Notes under the pieces: generated by a model
Told to the model about the DNA's origin: nothing
The model's database searches: none
What the model saw: only the letters and a program-made list of their open reading frames with translations
In this document: in pieces, positions 15,021 through 23,984 of the stretch
Position numbering within the stretch: position 1 is the first letter of the stretch
Layout of the letters: each line of letters opens with the position of its first letter
Assembly (NCBI GenBank): GCA_016214025.1
Contig: JACRPH010000019.1
Location: forward strand, 1-41,466
Reading direction: 5' to 3'
Source of the DNA: Candidatus Woesearchaeota archaeon
GTDB lineage: Archaea > Nanobdellota > Nanobdellia > Woesearchaeales > GW2011-AR9
Length of the DNA: 41,466 nt
Position numbers and translations under genes: made by a program

Positions 15021-18000
15021 TTATATTGCAGCCACCGGCTCTGGTGGAGATGCTGGCTGAGAAGGAGCCGCTTCGCTGGGAGGTGCACTTTCTGGTTCAC
15101 TTTCTTCCACCGGCGCATAATCTTTTCCGCCAGTTAATTCATCTGCGTCGATACTGTCTGCCATTTTACAATATGGAGAACCGGTAACGTCGGGACGGTT
15201 CTTGAAGGCGCCAATAATGGAATTAACTATGTCTAACGCTTTGTTTATTCCCGCGGTGACTTTGCAAGTGATTAATAATGGTCCACCCCCCGTAGTAAAA
15301 CAGAAAGTAAAACAAGCAGCGGTCTCAGTTAGAGTAATCAATCCCATTGGTGAGGTAAACGCTGATTTAATCATTTGTCCAATCTGCCCTAATGCTCCAA
15401 GAAATGGAATTAAATCCATTACTGGGCCCCATACAAACTCACACATTTGCAAATCGTATAATTTGTTGCAGCTGTCTATCGTGGCGATTCCTTGCGGAAC
15501 TTCTCGGCCATAACAAACTATTTTCCTGCAGTGAATTTCACGGGCTTTATCAATATTGAATATAATTCCGGGCAAGCATAATCCCGCGATTGAAAGATAC
15601 ATATTTTCATATAATGAAGCAGAAGTTCCTAAGAGTTCCCGACCGGTGTAGCGGTTATAATTTTTTAATACTGCTGCTTGATAATCTCCATACCACCCCA
15701 AATGATCGGGGTCTGGATTGCAATTCAATATTTGTAAAGGTATTTGGATATACTGGATGTACTCCCAGCCGGCGCCAGTATCAGTCTCATAAGCGAGGCA
15801 ACTACCTCTTAATCCAGCGCCAACCCCTGCCAAAACACCACTTTTCTCATATGCATCTGCATTTGCTGTAGCAGTTCCACTAATCAAATCTATTATCTGA
15901 TTCACCGTAATAATTATTTTCAGAATATTGAAGATATAATTTATCCAATCTAAAGCTATTTTCAAATAATTAAGAACATTAGCAAACTTCATAAAACCAG
16001 AACCTTTCAGCTCCTTCACCTTATCCGCCAAGTTCTCATCTATCGCTCCTAACTTCGAAAATCCAAATGGAACCGATACAATCACATCCTGCATTTCTGC
16101 TGCAGCTAACGCATCTTTGCCAACTTGAGAATAGAGCTTGAACTTGCAAGTATACTTCGCTTCTACTGTCGATATCTCTGCCTTCTTAGACAACCCAAAT
16201 AAACCTCTGCCTTCAAATGGAGAGAATTCCAGGGTGAACATCGTCTTTACCGGAGATACAGCTCCGTCGGCCATACTGCCTCCGTACATAACCGAACGGG
16301 AAATTTCCGGCGCAGGCTCTTCGCCTTCTTTAGCACAGCTGTTAGGTATCAATTCTACCGAAAGAACTTTAGTATTAGGATGAGAAGTTTTAAATCGGAT
16401 CTCCAACGGCATTCTGGTGTAAGCTACTTTTGTAGCGTCTAAATCCACAAAATCTAATTTAGGAACAACTTTATCCACTTCCCAATAATCTGGGTTGTCT
16501 TCTACACTCAAACCCAATAAATCAAAACTATAAGTTCCTTCCTGAGCTTTAGTCTCCATATTCTTAGCCGATTCCGGCCACGAGTCAGCCATATTACCGG
16601 CAGTATCAGTAACTACAACTTCCAACTTCACATTCTTCTCCGGACCAGATTTTATCGCTTCAGTTTCAACTTCACAGAACCACTTGGTAGTATCATTGCT
16701 GCGTTCACACGACTGCTCCGCATCAAACACCTGCCAGCCCGCGCCCAAGTCACGGGTATATGGCCCTTCCGGGAATTTAGTCTCCGCATCCATTGCAATA
16801 TCATTTAAATTAACTAATATGAACGCCCCGCTGCTTTCAATAATAGTAGTTTTAATCTTAATTTTATCATTGGACTGGAAATAATCTTTATCCCCGATAT
16901 CAGATGTACCATAAAATTCCAGCTTTTCTACTTTAGGCGGAGAATTATCGGCCACAATTTCAATCTCCGGCATCGCTCCCACATTGCCTACTTTATCTTC
17001 AAACTTAGACAGTCCCACTCGAAGCACTCCACCAGAACTAAGCGAAGCGCCAAAGTCCCAATAACAATCAAAAGTAGATTCAGTCTGATTGCACCCAGTA
17101 GGCGGCTCGTACTGTGATTTACCTAACGCGCCCATATTAGCGCGCACATCTTCAGCAGCCATGCCCGAGCCTTGCTCATTAGCTTTCAAAATCAATCGGT
17201 TCTCTCCCGCAACCCCTTTCATCTTCACATAACTCTTGCCCTCAAACTGCCGTTCCGTTCCAAAGAATGAAATTTCCGGAGCAGAAGTATCTTCCACTAA
17301 ATCCGTATTCAACGTCTCTTCTACTGTATTCTCGTATTCATCAATAGCAGTTACTTTCAATGCTACTGTACTAAAAGGATGTACTTCAATATTACTCCAT
17401 TCACAATGCCACAGCTTATCCACTTCATCGTCTAAAGAGCAGGAAGCTTCTTCTCCAGTTAATTCAGCTTGGTCAGAATAAGCAGTTACAATCGGAGTAG
17501 TAGTTTCCAGCACATCTAGTTTAATATCTGTCTGCACATTATATGGGCCAATGAATTTGCCCAAAGAAGTAAAATTTAACGTATCTTTAACTAACACTGG
17601 AGCTACAAAATCAGTTTTAAACGTAGCCAGGGGCAAATTAACCGACTTATGCCCCAGCCAATCTTCCGCAGAAACTTTAATGCGGCGAGTGCCTTCTCCT
17701 TCCAGTACTGCCTGCAATTTACCTCCAAATTTAGTATCGTCTTTAAAGGTGTAACTTGCAGTATGCTCTTCCAGTTTAAAATCAGTAATGCTCTGTAATA
17801 TGGCATTAGAATCGGCATCAATAATATCGAGCTGTTTCAACCCTACTGCAGGCACCCCTGCTTTTTTATCGGTAACTGTAAAATCAATAATTACATCACC
17901 TTTCTCCTGCTTGGCGCTCAAAGAAGAAATGGTTGGAGCAGAGCCATCAGCGCGGATGTAATCTCCCCACTGAGCCGAATCCGGTACTCCAAACACATCC

Positions 18001-18368
18001 AAAAATTCATACACCACATTAAAGGCATATTCTGCTTCTTTAATTCCATCTGTTAGAGGGCTGATATACTGGCAAGTCTGGCCTAAAGTGCCTCCGGAAC
18101 AGGAGCTAAATACGGCTTCATTATCGCCGATCTTTAATTTAACTTTCTGGGGGTCAATAGTAGTATCATTAACACCAGTAATTAACGCTTCTACCGTCCA
18201 CACATCTCCTTGCGCATCAAGATAATTCTCAATTCCACCCGTGCCGGAATTCTTAGTTATCTTTACCTCAATGCTGGCCAAAGCATCGGCAGAATAAAAT
18301 GGCATACTAATGACTAAAGCGATTATGAACAGTCCGATGAAGCTCCATGATTTTTGTGCGTTTATCAT
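15021..18368 (-). CDS. giant secreted/envelope protein with Ig-like repeats, 1115 aa
   Basis: The N-terminal signal or anchor segment is at residues about 10-30 (SFIGLFIIALVISMPFYSAD). Several beta-sandwich repeats of the Ig/Big kind follow (about 35-700), with recurring DxxxPxI and VTAxDxxxN phrases (VTDKKAGVPAVG, VTAIDEYENTVEE, VVTDTAGNMADS) and scattered Cys pairs. A hydrophobic helical part begins at about 800 (NVLNYLKIALDWINYIFNIL), and another at about 985-1070, followed by an acidic Pro/Ala tail. Such proteins are common in DPANN envelopes; a surface or adhesion role is inferred. It starts one base after the stop of the 841-aa gene and forms an operon with it. Confidence 0.75.
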   Translation of the reverse strand: MINAQKSWSFIGLFIIALVISMPFYSADALASIEVKITKNSGTGGIENYLDAQGDVWTVEALITGVNDTTIDPQKVKLKIGDNEAVFSSCSGGTLGQTCQYISPLTDGIKEAEYAFNVVYEFLDVFGVPDSAQWGDYIRADGSAPTISSLSAKQEKGDVIIDFTVTDKKAGVPAVGLKQLDIIDADSNAILQSITDFKLEEHTASYTFKDDTKFGGKLQAVLEGEGTRRIKVSAEDWLGHKSVNLPLATFKTDFVAPVLVKDTLNFTSLGKFIGPYNVQTDIKLDVLETTTPIVTAYSDQAELTGEEASCSLDDEVDKLWHCEWSNIEVHPFSTVALKVTAIDEYENTVEETLNTDLVEDTSAPEISFFGTERQFEGKSYVKMKGVAGENRLILKANEQGSGMAAEDVRANMGALGKSQYEPPTGCNQTESTFDCYWDFGASLSSGGVLRVGLSKFEDKVGNVGAMPEIEIVADNSPPKVEKLEFYGTSDIGDKDYFQSNDKIKIKTTIIESSGAFILVNLNDIAMDAETKFPEGPYTRDLGAGWQVFDAEQSCERSNDTTKWFCEVETEAIKSGPEKNVKLEVVVTDTAGNMADSWPESAKNMETKAQEGTYSFDLLGLSVEDNPDYWEVDKVVPKLDFVDLDATKVAYTRMPLEIRFKTSHPNTKVLSVELIPNSCAKEGEEPAPEISRSVMYGGSMADGAVSPVKTMFTLEFSPFEGRGLFGLSKKAEISTVEAKYTCKFKLYSQVGKDALAAAEMQDVIVSVPFGFSKLGAIDENLADKVKELKGSGFMKFANVLNYLKIALDWINYIFNILKIIITVNQIIDLISGTATANADAYEKSGVLAGVGAGLRGSCLAYETDTGAGWEYIQYIQIPLQILNCNPDPDHLGWYGDYQAAVLKNYNRYTGRELLGTSASLYENMYLSIAGLCLPGIIFNIDKAREIHCRKIVCYGREVPQGIATIDSCNKLYDLQMCEFVWGPVMDLIPFLGALGQIGQMIKSAFTSPMGLITLTETAACFTFCFTTGGGPLLITCKVTAGINKALDIVNSIIGAFKNRPDVTGSPYCKMADSIDADELTGGKDYAPVEESEPESAPPSEAAPSQPASPPEPVAAI

Positions 18369-18369
18369 T

Positions 18370-20895
18370 TTAGTTGTAAGTTGGAGTTAACGAATTATAT
18401 GCCCATGCTTGCTTAGACAAGTTGCCTGCTTGTGCTGCTACTTGTATACTTTCCATTACTCGGCCATTTACATTTATTTTTCTATCATCGCATACCTCAA
18501 ATAAACATCCTGCAAACGGAACACAAGTGTAACCACCACATTCTTTATCGATGCTTTCAAATACTTCTGGTGTAGACAAAATATCTTGCGTCAACACATA
18601 AAAAGTTATGTCACGAGCAGTATACAAATCTTGAGGTGTTATCGTTATATAGGTTGCAGGAACATCAAATTCTACTCCTCCGCTCATGAATTGATCCATC
18701 TTGGTTCCTTCCATATCATAACAGGTTTCTTTAGTCCAGTCTGTAAGCAAAAAGTTCATCTCAAAGCGGTTGCATCTTTTTTCTGCAGCAATCTTTAATT
18801 CTTTGTTCATAAAAGAAGTTCCGCTAACTTTATACACTCCGGGAACTAAGCGGACTTCAGTAGTTTCATTTCCTCTTACTTTAAATGAAGCAGAAAAAGG
18901 ATCACTCCTTAACCGCGGATTAATATCGCTTACTCGCTCCAACATTATTACTGCTTCCTCTTCCTGAGCCAGCGGCTTAGCTTTATCCATAAAATAAAAC
19001 TCGTGCTTCTTGCTTTTGCTTCCTTCTACGTTCAAGTCATATACTTTTTCGCCAGACTCAAACAATCCCTGCTCCTGATTAAAGAAACATCTTCTTTTGC
19101 CTAATTCACATTCTATATCTTTGTAGGGAATTAACGCTAAGCTTGGACCCAAAGTATATTCACAACTCAGCGGAGTAACACACTCTTTCAGCTCTTTCTT
19201 CTTCACCGTAACATTAATGTATTTAATCCGATGCAGTTCAATAACTTTTGCTGGCTGTATTCCTTCTACTGCATATCCTATTAGTGCCGTGCTGTTCTTG
19301 AGCTTGTACGTATCAATAGGATAAAAGTCAGTAAGATAATCTTGTTTTATCAAGCTAAGCATTCCGCCATAAACTGCAGGATAATTGTCTTCAAACACCC
19401 CTTCATTGTTAGTAAGTCCCATATCGCAGTCTATCTGTTCGGGGATGGAGAAACCAATCTTTACCAGTTCAATAGGCTCTTTGGAGAAACTATCTACCAC
19501 TACGGTTTTTAATAATCCGGTCTGCTGATGCTCCTCACCGCAAGCAAGTGGAGAAATAGTCTTAGGATAATATTCTTGGGTTTTATTAGGAATAGCTGGA
19601 GCATTATTTCTGATATTTCCTTCTAATGCAAATACAAAACTATATCCCGCACCGTCAAAAGCATATTTGTCTTTCAGCGTGACTAAAGTGGGAAAAGAAG
19701 CATCGTAATGAGTTTCATAACGCTGATAATTAAAATCAAGCACGCCAAAGGCCGAGATGTGCTGGCTTTCCGGCTTGATTACACCATCTTCGCTATTCGC
19801 TTTAAAATAGGGCAGCCAGCCAAAATAATCAAAACTTACTTCTAAATCATCTGCTCCAGTGAGCGTCAACACCGCATTATCTGCTACTCTTTGCGCCAGA
19901 ATATTCCCTTCCGGAAAAGTAGCGTGATAAAAATTGCTGCTGCCTAAGAACCGCAGCATAGGAATATATGAAGTGAGCAAGTCTTTATACTTCTGCTGTA
20001 AATCAACTTCTGACCATGAAAATGCTGATACGGGTTCGTAAGTAACCTCAGAAATAGGTGGGAAGTACTGCGGATCAACTTTGGAATACACTGCAATCAA
20101 TTCTAATCCATGCTTCTCTAAGAAACTAAAGTTCTGTTCCGTAGCTGCAATCAGATTAGCAATCTCATAATAATGCTTCAGCTGCAAGGGAATTTTGGCA
20201 TAAAATTGGGTGAATTCAGTTTTAGCATCACCTTTCTGTGCTGAGAGAGGCATACTTAACGTAAAGATAACATTATTCTCTCCCACTTTTACGCTGACTT
20301 TTTTGTCTTCTATTTGTTCAGATAAATCAATCTCAAATCCCTGCTGAGTGAACGGAGTGTAATTATCCAAGCAATTATCTAATCTTTCTTTTACAAATCG
20401 GGCTAATTGCGCTTCAATGCTCATCACCCCATCGTCTTTGGCATATAATTTGGGCGCTAAAGAGCTATACACCACTTTATCCGCTTTATTCTTTTCGATA
20501 TTGTAATGCCAATATGGTACTTTTATGGGCTCTAAATCAATTCCATCCGCTTCAGTTGGATCAGATGCAGAAAACTTTCCCGCTAAATCCGGATAAATAT
20601 ACCCGCCTTGCTGGCCCAGAATTAACAAACCTCTTTTGCCAATTTGTTGTATGCAATTTTCAGTGTAAGAACGAAGAGGCTGGAATTCAGCCGGAACTTG
20701 AGCGAGGGCTGGTTCAACTTCTTCGGAGATTTCTTGAGTAACTCTTGTCTGAGTGAAATACATAATAGCTGCAAACGCAAACAGCATTAAGATGCCCACA
20801 ATAATAAATACGGTAACCTGCCCTTTTTTGTTAGAGCTATTACTGAAAATACATTTAGAACTACCACTATCCGTACTCCTCTTTTTACTTGCCAT
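18370..20895 (-). CDS. membrane-anchored envelope protein with pilin-like N-terminus, 841 aa
   Basis: The N-terminus reads KKGQVTVFIIVGILMLF at about residues 24-40. This resembles class III (type IV pilin-like) signal sequences with a positively charged, Gly-containing cleavage region before a hydrophobic helix. The body has mixed alpha/beta extracellular character, with carboxypeptidase-regulatory-like segments (about 460-560: LLKTVVVDSFSKEPIELVKI, LTNNEGVFEDNYPA) and several Cys clusters, including CGGYTCVPFAGCLFEVC near 795. A TATA box 31 bp upstream gives a short leader. It is paired with the 1115-aa protein, suggesting that they form one cell-surface complex (inference). Confidence 0.75.
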   Translation of the reverse strand: MASKKRSTDSGSSKCIFSNSSNKKGQVTVFIIVGILMLFAFAAIMYFTQTRVTQEISEEVEPALAQVPAEFQPLRSYTENCIQQIGKRGLLILGQQGGYIYPDLAGKFSASDPTEADGIDLEPIKVPYWHYNIEKNKADKVVYSSLAPKLYAKDDGVMSIEAQLARFVKERLDNCLDNYTPFTQQGFEIDLSEQIEDKKVSVKVGENNVIFTLSMPLSAQKGDAKTEFTQFYAKIPLQLKHYYEIANLIAATEQNFSFLEKHGLELIAVYSKVDPQYFPPISEVTYEPVSAFSWSEVDLQQKYKDLLTSYIPMLRFLGSSNFYHATFPEGNILAQRVADNAVLTLTGADDLEVSFDYFGWLPYFKANSEDGVIKPESQHISAFGVLDFNYQRYETHYDASFPTLVTLKDKYAFDGAGYSFVFALEGNIRNNAPAIPNKTQEYYPKTISPLACGEEHQQTGLLKTVVVDSFSKEPIELVKIGFSIPEQIDCDMGLTNNEGVFEDNYPAVYGGMLSLIKQDYLTDFYPIDTYKLKNSTALIGYAVEGIQPAKVIELHRIKYINVTVKKKELKECVTPLSCEYTLGPSLALIPYKDIECELGKRRCFFNQEQGLFESGEKVYDLNVEGSKSKKHEFYFMDKAKPLAQEEEAVIMLERVSDINPRLRSDPFSASFKVRGNETTEVRLVPGVYKVSGTSFMNKELKIAAEKRCNRFEMNFLLTDWTKETCYDMEGTKMDQFMSGGVEFDVPATYITITPQDLYTARDITFYVLTQDILSTPEVFESIDKECGGYTCVPFAGCLFEVCDDRKINVNGRVMESIQVAAQAGNLSKQAWAYNSLTPTYN

Positions 20896-20920
20896 AATTT
20901 AGGAGGAAGAAAAGAAGGTA

Positions 20921-20930
20921 GATATATAAA
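20921..20930 (-). promoter_or_regulatory. TATA box for the envelope operon
   Basis: TTTATATATC on the minus strand is centred about 31 bp upstream of the ATG at 20895. It shares the divergent intergenic region with the toxin-antitoxin promoter. Confidence 0.65.
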
Positions 20931-20943
20931 GGTTTCCCGAAAG

Positions 20944-20953
20944 ATTTAAATAA
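20944..20953 (+). promoter_or_regulatory. TATA box and SD for the toxin-antitoxin pair
   Basis: ATTTAAATAA lies 47 bp before the ATG at 20991. A Shine-Dalgarno GAGGAG at 20979-20984 is six bases from that ATG, which decides the start over the later in-frame ATG at 21015. Confidence 0.6.
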
Positions 20954-20990
20954 AACAAGTATTTACCAGTTTATACAAGAGGAGATTGCG

Positions 20991-21227
20991 ATGGTTTCCA
21001 AAGAAGAATTAGTGATGACTAAGCATGCGCAGGACGAAGCTATGGATGATGGTATATCCCGCATAGAAATTGCAGAAGCCCTTACCAGAGGTCCGAAAGT
21101 ACCAGGGGGCAGCCATTTCATAACCGTATATCGGCACTTTACTGTTATTTATGAAAGAATGCCTGATGGAAAGTATAAAGTGATTACGGTTCACTTGGGA
21201 AGGCCAAAACATTGGAGAGGGAAATAA
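20991..21227 (+). CDS. DUF4258 toxin-like protein
   Basis: The 78-aa protein has the DUF4258 pattern: a helix with HAQDEAMDDGISRIEIAEAL, then a strand-rich part with HFITVYRHFTVIYERM and VITVHLGRPKHW. DUF4258 is a RelE/BrnT-like small RNase fold, usually the toxin next to a YgiT-type zinc-finger antitoxin. The His in TKHAQ and the C-terminal HW are likely functional by family analogy. The antitoxin gene follows two bases later. No active-site proof can be drawn from sequence alone. Confidence 0.75.
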   Translation: MVSKEELVMTKHAQDEAMDDGISRIEIAEALTRGPKVPGGSHFITVYRHFTVIYERMPDGKYKVITVHLGRPKHWRGK

Positions 21228-21229
21228 CC

Positions 21230-21559
21230 ATGAAATGCACTAATTGTAATGCAGGAACGTACGAGCGGAAGAAAATTCCCTACGTATTCCTAGGAGAAAA
21301 AATAGGACTGTTTGACGCTTTGGTATGTGTTAGTTGCCACGAGACTATTTTTGAATCGGGGGTTTCTGACCAAATAGAAGCCGAAGTGAAGAAACGTGGC
21401 CTTTGGGGTTTGCGCGCACGTACGAAAGTAGCAAAAGTAGGAAACGCATTAGATGTTCGAATTCCCAAATCATTGGCTGAATTTCTTTCATTAAAGCAAG
21501 GGCAGGAAGTCATTCTGGAGCCAATTGACAAGAATAAGCTACAGGTAGTTATGAGTTAG
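21230..21559 (+). CDS. YgiT-type zinc finger / AbrB antitoxin
   Basis: The start is taken at 21230 (MKCTNCNAGTYERKK), three bases after the toxin stop; the in-frame upstream start inside the toxin gene is ignored. The product has 109 aa. A YgiT/MqsA-type zinc ribbon occupies about 1-45 (CTNC...CVSC). The C-terminal AbrB/SpoVT-like swapped-hairpin domain is at about 65-109 (KVGNALDVRIPKSLAEFLSL, GQEVILEP). The AbrB domain takes the place of the HTH found in classical MqsA and should bind the operon promoter. Confidence 0.8.
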   Translation: MKCTNCNAGTYERKKIPYVFLGEKIGLFDALVCVSCHETIFESGVSDQIEAEVKKRGLWGLRARTKVAKVGNALDVRIPKSLAEFLSLKQGQEVILEPIDKNKLQVVMS

Positions 21560-21576
21560 TTAGAATACTGTTTTGC

Positions 21577-21654
21577 TCACTCCGAAAGCCCTATCGCTCC
21601 TACTACAATTCCCACTCCTCCTAAAGCCAACATTCCTATTCCTACTCCAAACAT
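21577..21654 (-). CDS. possible 25-aa Gly-rich membrane peptide
   Basis: The ATG at 21654 opens MFGVGIGMLALGGVGIVVGA and IGLSE before a stop. It is one hydrophobic Gly-zipper-like helix with an acidic end. It overlaps the 3' end of the Cys-motif gene by 13 nt in another frame. There is no clear ribosome binding site. Chance is a real alternative at this length. Confidence 0.3.
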   Translation of the reverse strand: MFGVGIGMLALGGVGIVVGAIGLSE

Positions 21655-21974
21655 AGGTGATTCAAAGCAGGCACTGGTATTTTCTTATGCCACCTACAGT
21701 ATCCATTATACTTCGCTTTATTCAGGCAGTTAGTTCCATCACGGCACAAGCCACAGCACAATCCATAGCTGGACTCAGGAGCGACTGAAACCCCTAAATA
21801 AGCTCCTTTCTGCGCTTTAACTGCATCCTCTTCTTTTTCTTTAAAGGGTATTTTTTGGGCTTTAAGTGTGAAAAAAACCATTTTTAACCTCCATCTGACC
21901 TTTAAGCTACCTATTTCTACTTCTAAGCAACGCTGGCCTACTTTAACCGTGTTATCTCTCCGAAGTAAATACAT
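21642..21974 (-). CDS. small Cys/His-motif protein, 110 aa
   Basis: The ATG at 21974 lies 28 bp downstream of the centre of a strong TATA box, which supports this start; an internal Met (MVFFTLKAQKIPF) is the alternative. The C-terminal region has CRDGTNCLNKAKYNGYCRWH, a C-x5-C-x9-C-x2-H arrangement like the zinc-binding motif of DUF5763-type proteins often found near restriction or phage genes. An upstream CCGLC adds further ligands. The function is unknown; nucleic-acid binding is a reasonable inference. Confidence 0.6.
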   Translation of the reverse strand: MYLLRRDNTVKVGQRCLEVEIGSLKVRWRLKMVFFTLKAQKIPFKEKEEDAVKAQKGAYLGVSVAPESSYGLCCGLCRDGTNCLNKAKYNGYCRWHKKIPVPALNHLCLE

Positions 21975-21995
21975 AACCTTTGTCTCACATAAGTA

Positions 21996-22005
21996 GTATA
22001 TATAC
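21996..22005 (-). promoter_or_regulatory. TATA box for the Cys-motif gene
   Basis: GTATATATAC is palindromic and centred about 27 bp upstream of the ATG at 21974, which suggests a leaderless transcript. Confidence 0.6.
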
Positions 22006-22117
22006 TTTGGGGCAATAGGTTATAATAGGTATATACCTGGACAAAATGTATCTTGCCCTGTAAAAACAACCTTTACTTCCAGCAAAATCTTTATACTTCT
22101 TTGCTCTTCCCTTAGAA

Positions 22118-22363
22118 ATGCACCTTCAAAGCGCTCTCGGATTGTGCGGAATAGCCGTAATGCGTTCGGTATTAGAAGCACAATTTGGAATCAAAACAGA
22201 AGAGAACGAATTGATAGAAATAAAAATATTCGACCCACGTGTGGGATTAAGAGAATACAGCACTGACGAGTTTGATTTAGTGTGGAAAAGTAACGACGAG
22301 AAATGGTTTTTAGTGGCAGTGCCAAAAGAGATAAAACTAAACTTGAAAGGAAAATATTTGTAA
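22118..22363 (+). CDS. short C39-peptidase-like protein, 81 aa
   Basis: The N-terminal part LQSALGLCGIAVMRSVLEAQ followed by FGIKTEENELIE resembles the first helix of C39-like cysteine peptidases, with Cys9 at the catalytic-Cys position. The catalytic His/Asp half (about 70 more residues) is absent, and the C-terminus (DFDLVWKSNDEKWFLVAVPK region) is different. A TATA-like TCTTTATACTT lies about 30 bp upstream. It may be a truncated peptidase or an unrelated small protein. Confidence 0.4.
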   Translation: MHLQSALGLCGIAVMRSVLEAQFGIKTEENELIEIKIFDPRVGLREYSTDEFDLVWKSNDEKWFLVAVPKEIKLNLKGKYL

Positions 22364-22389
22364 AAAAAATACTGAAAAATAACAAAACG

Positions 22390-22517
22390 TATTTGTTTAG
22401 CATCTTCAAAATTCTCGAAGTAACAATCGCAGAGCGGTATCCCCGTAGGGGGCAACCCCCTGCCGCTCTTGCTGAACAAACTCTAAAGAATTTTGACTTG
22501 ATGATGCTAAACAAATA
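22390..22517 (+). repeat. structured repeat element, copy 1
   Basis: The ends TATTTGTTTAGCATC (22390-22404) and GATGCTAAACAAATA (22503-22517) pair perfectly over 15 bp. Inside are a second stem, AAAATTC/GAATTTT, and a central hairpin GAGCGGTA/TGCCGCTC enclosing CCCC and GGGGG runs. A second copy with compensating base changes lies at 35989-36120. It begins three bases past the rps7 stop. It could be a small RNA, a MITE-like element or a terminator. The covariation favours selection on RNA structure. Confidence 0.75.
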
Positions 22518-22520
22518 TCT

Positions 22521-23120
22521 TTACTTACTGCTGGCCGCCTGCCTTTCTGCATCCCTCTTCTTGGAGATGGCTGCACTCTTGGCACTACATTGGTACGCAG
22601 AGATGATCTCTTCAGCTAAAGCATCTTCAATCTTGACTTTCTTGTTGAAAGATTTAGTATAAGCCCCTTGAGTCATATATCGAAGGGCTAAATCAACTCT
22701 TCTCTGGGGAGCTACATCTACTGCTTTAGGATACCTTGCCCCGCCGTATTCGATAGAAATAACTTCTTCCCGGGGAGCAGCATTTTCAATCGCCTTAACT
22801 AAAATCGCTACGGGATTCTGTTTTAATTTCTGTTCGCATTTAGCCAGAGCTTGCTCCACAATCTTCAATGCCAGAACTTTCTTCCCGCAGTTGTGCCCGG
22901 AGCTGATGAAATGCTTTTTGCTTTTGTGGCCAGGAATCATGAGCTTGCTGGCTAATCTTTCTACGATAAACACATTAGACTTGTGGAAGCGGTTGCCGGC
23001 ATATCTTGCTCCCGTTTTGGGCAGAATAGTAGGCTGCAAAGTAATGTATTTAGACAATCCTAAATCTGCTACAGTTATTTTGTCTGCGCTCCAGCGGTTG
23101 AAACATTTGATATCAGCCAT
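22521..23120 (-). CDS. rps7: 30S ribosomal protein uS7
   Basis: The 199-aa protein has the archaeal uS7 pattern: N-terminal extension FNRWSADKITVADLGLSKYI, core AILVKAIENAAPREEVISIE and RVDLALRYMTQGAY, and the C-terminal helix EEIISAYQCSAKSAAISKKR. It binds the 3' major domain of 16S rRNA in the 30S head. It is the last gene of the operon; EF-2/EF-1A, often next in archaea, do not follow. A structured repeat starts directly after its stop. Confidence 0.95.
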   Translation of the reverse strand: MADIKCFNRWSADKITVADLGLSKYITLQPTILPKTGARYAGNRFHKSNVFIVERLASKLMIPGHKSKKHFISSGHNCGKKVLALKIVEQALAKCEQKLKQNPVAILVKAIENAAPREEVISIEYGGARYPKAVDVAPQRRVDLALRYMTQGAYTKSFNKKVKIEDALAEEIISAYQCSAKSAAISKKRDAERQAASSK

Positions 23121-23127
23121 GTTAACT

Positions 23128-23547
23128 TTACCTTCTTGCCTTCTCTATTCTTCCTCTCAATAAGGCATCTAAGCTTTGATCATTAACTCGAATTACCTGC
23201 CAGCGAATACAAGGCAAATCTCCTTTAGCTCTTCCCATTTTCCCGCCGATGCATTCTACGATAACTTCATCGTGCTCGTTTATCATCTTCTGCGCCCCGT
23301 CTCCAGGCATGAATGCGGTTATCTGCTTCCCGTTTTTGATTAATTGGACTCTCGCGCATTTTCTCATCGCAGAATTGGGCTGTTTGGCTTCAACTTGAAT
23401 CTTTTCTAATACAATCCCTTTAGCTTGGGAAGAGCCGCTTAAAGGATCAAATTTCTTCTTGAGCTTAGATCTTTTACCTAGCCTGAACTGGCTTCTTCTT
23501 TTCATCAGCTTCCGTGCTGCTTTCAGTCCTTTTGATTTTCCGGCCAT
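23128..23547 (-). CDS. rps12: 30S ribosomal protein uS12
   Basis: The 139-aa protein contains the invariant decoding-centre motif [15 protein letters not shown] and the second loop [19 protein letters not shown]. The length and the N-terminus ([16 protein letters not shown]) are archaeal/eukaryotic uS12. It lies seven bases before rps7 and after nusA, the standard archaeal order. Confidence 0.96.
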   Translation of the reverse strand: MAGKSKGLKAARKLMKRRSQFRLGKRSKLKKKFDPLSGSSQAKGIVLEKIQVEAKQPNSAMRKCARVQLIKNGKQITAFMPGDGAQKMINEHDEVIVECIGGKMGRAKGDLPCIRWQVIRVNDQSLDALLRGRIEKARR

Positions 23548-23553
23548 GTTGAA

Positions 23554-23982
23554 TTAGTGTAAGTCTAATACCTTAACTTCATTTATGCTGAAAAAGCGCT
23601 TTACCGCCCTATTGAGCAATTTAATGTTCTTGCCCCCCCTGCCTATTAATAAACTTTTTGTTTTTCGGCTCTCATCCCTAATCAGTATATCGCTGCCTTC
23701 CTGCACCACTTCAGCGACAGCAGCAGGGTAGATAAAGCCGCGCACAAACTCCAGGACATTATCGCGATATTCAGTGATTCGGATTCTTTTTCCTAATTCT
23801 TCGCTCAGGCGTTTTATATTCATCCCGCCTTTTCCGATAGCTTTACCCAATTCTCCGGGAGCTACGATGAAATAAATGGTTTCTTCCTCTTCATCCATAA
23901 AGCTGTCTTTAACTTGCACTCCGGCGATTCTCTCCAACCTAGAAGACAACGCTAATGCATTTTGGTCTAACTTCAGTCTCAT
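23554..23982 (-). CDS. nusA: archaeal NusA-like KH protein
   Basis: The 142-aa protein is two KH domains without the S1 domain of bacterial NusA, the usual archaeal form. GxxG-type loops are visible as IGKGGMNIKRL (about 52-62) and IGRGGKNIKLL (about 116-126). It lies between L30e and uS12 as in other archaea, and binds RNA during transcription or ribosome assembly (family knowledge). Confidence 0.93.
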   Translation of the reverse strand: MRLKLDQNALALSSRLERIAGVQVKDSFMDEEEETIYFIVAPGELGKAIGKGGMNIKRLSEELGKRIRITEYRDNVLEFVRGFIYPAAVAEVVQEGSDILIRDESRKTKSLLIGRGGKNIKLLNRAVKRFFSINEVKVLDLH

Positions 23983-23984
23983 CC

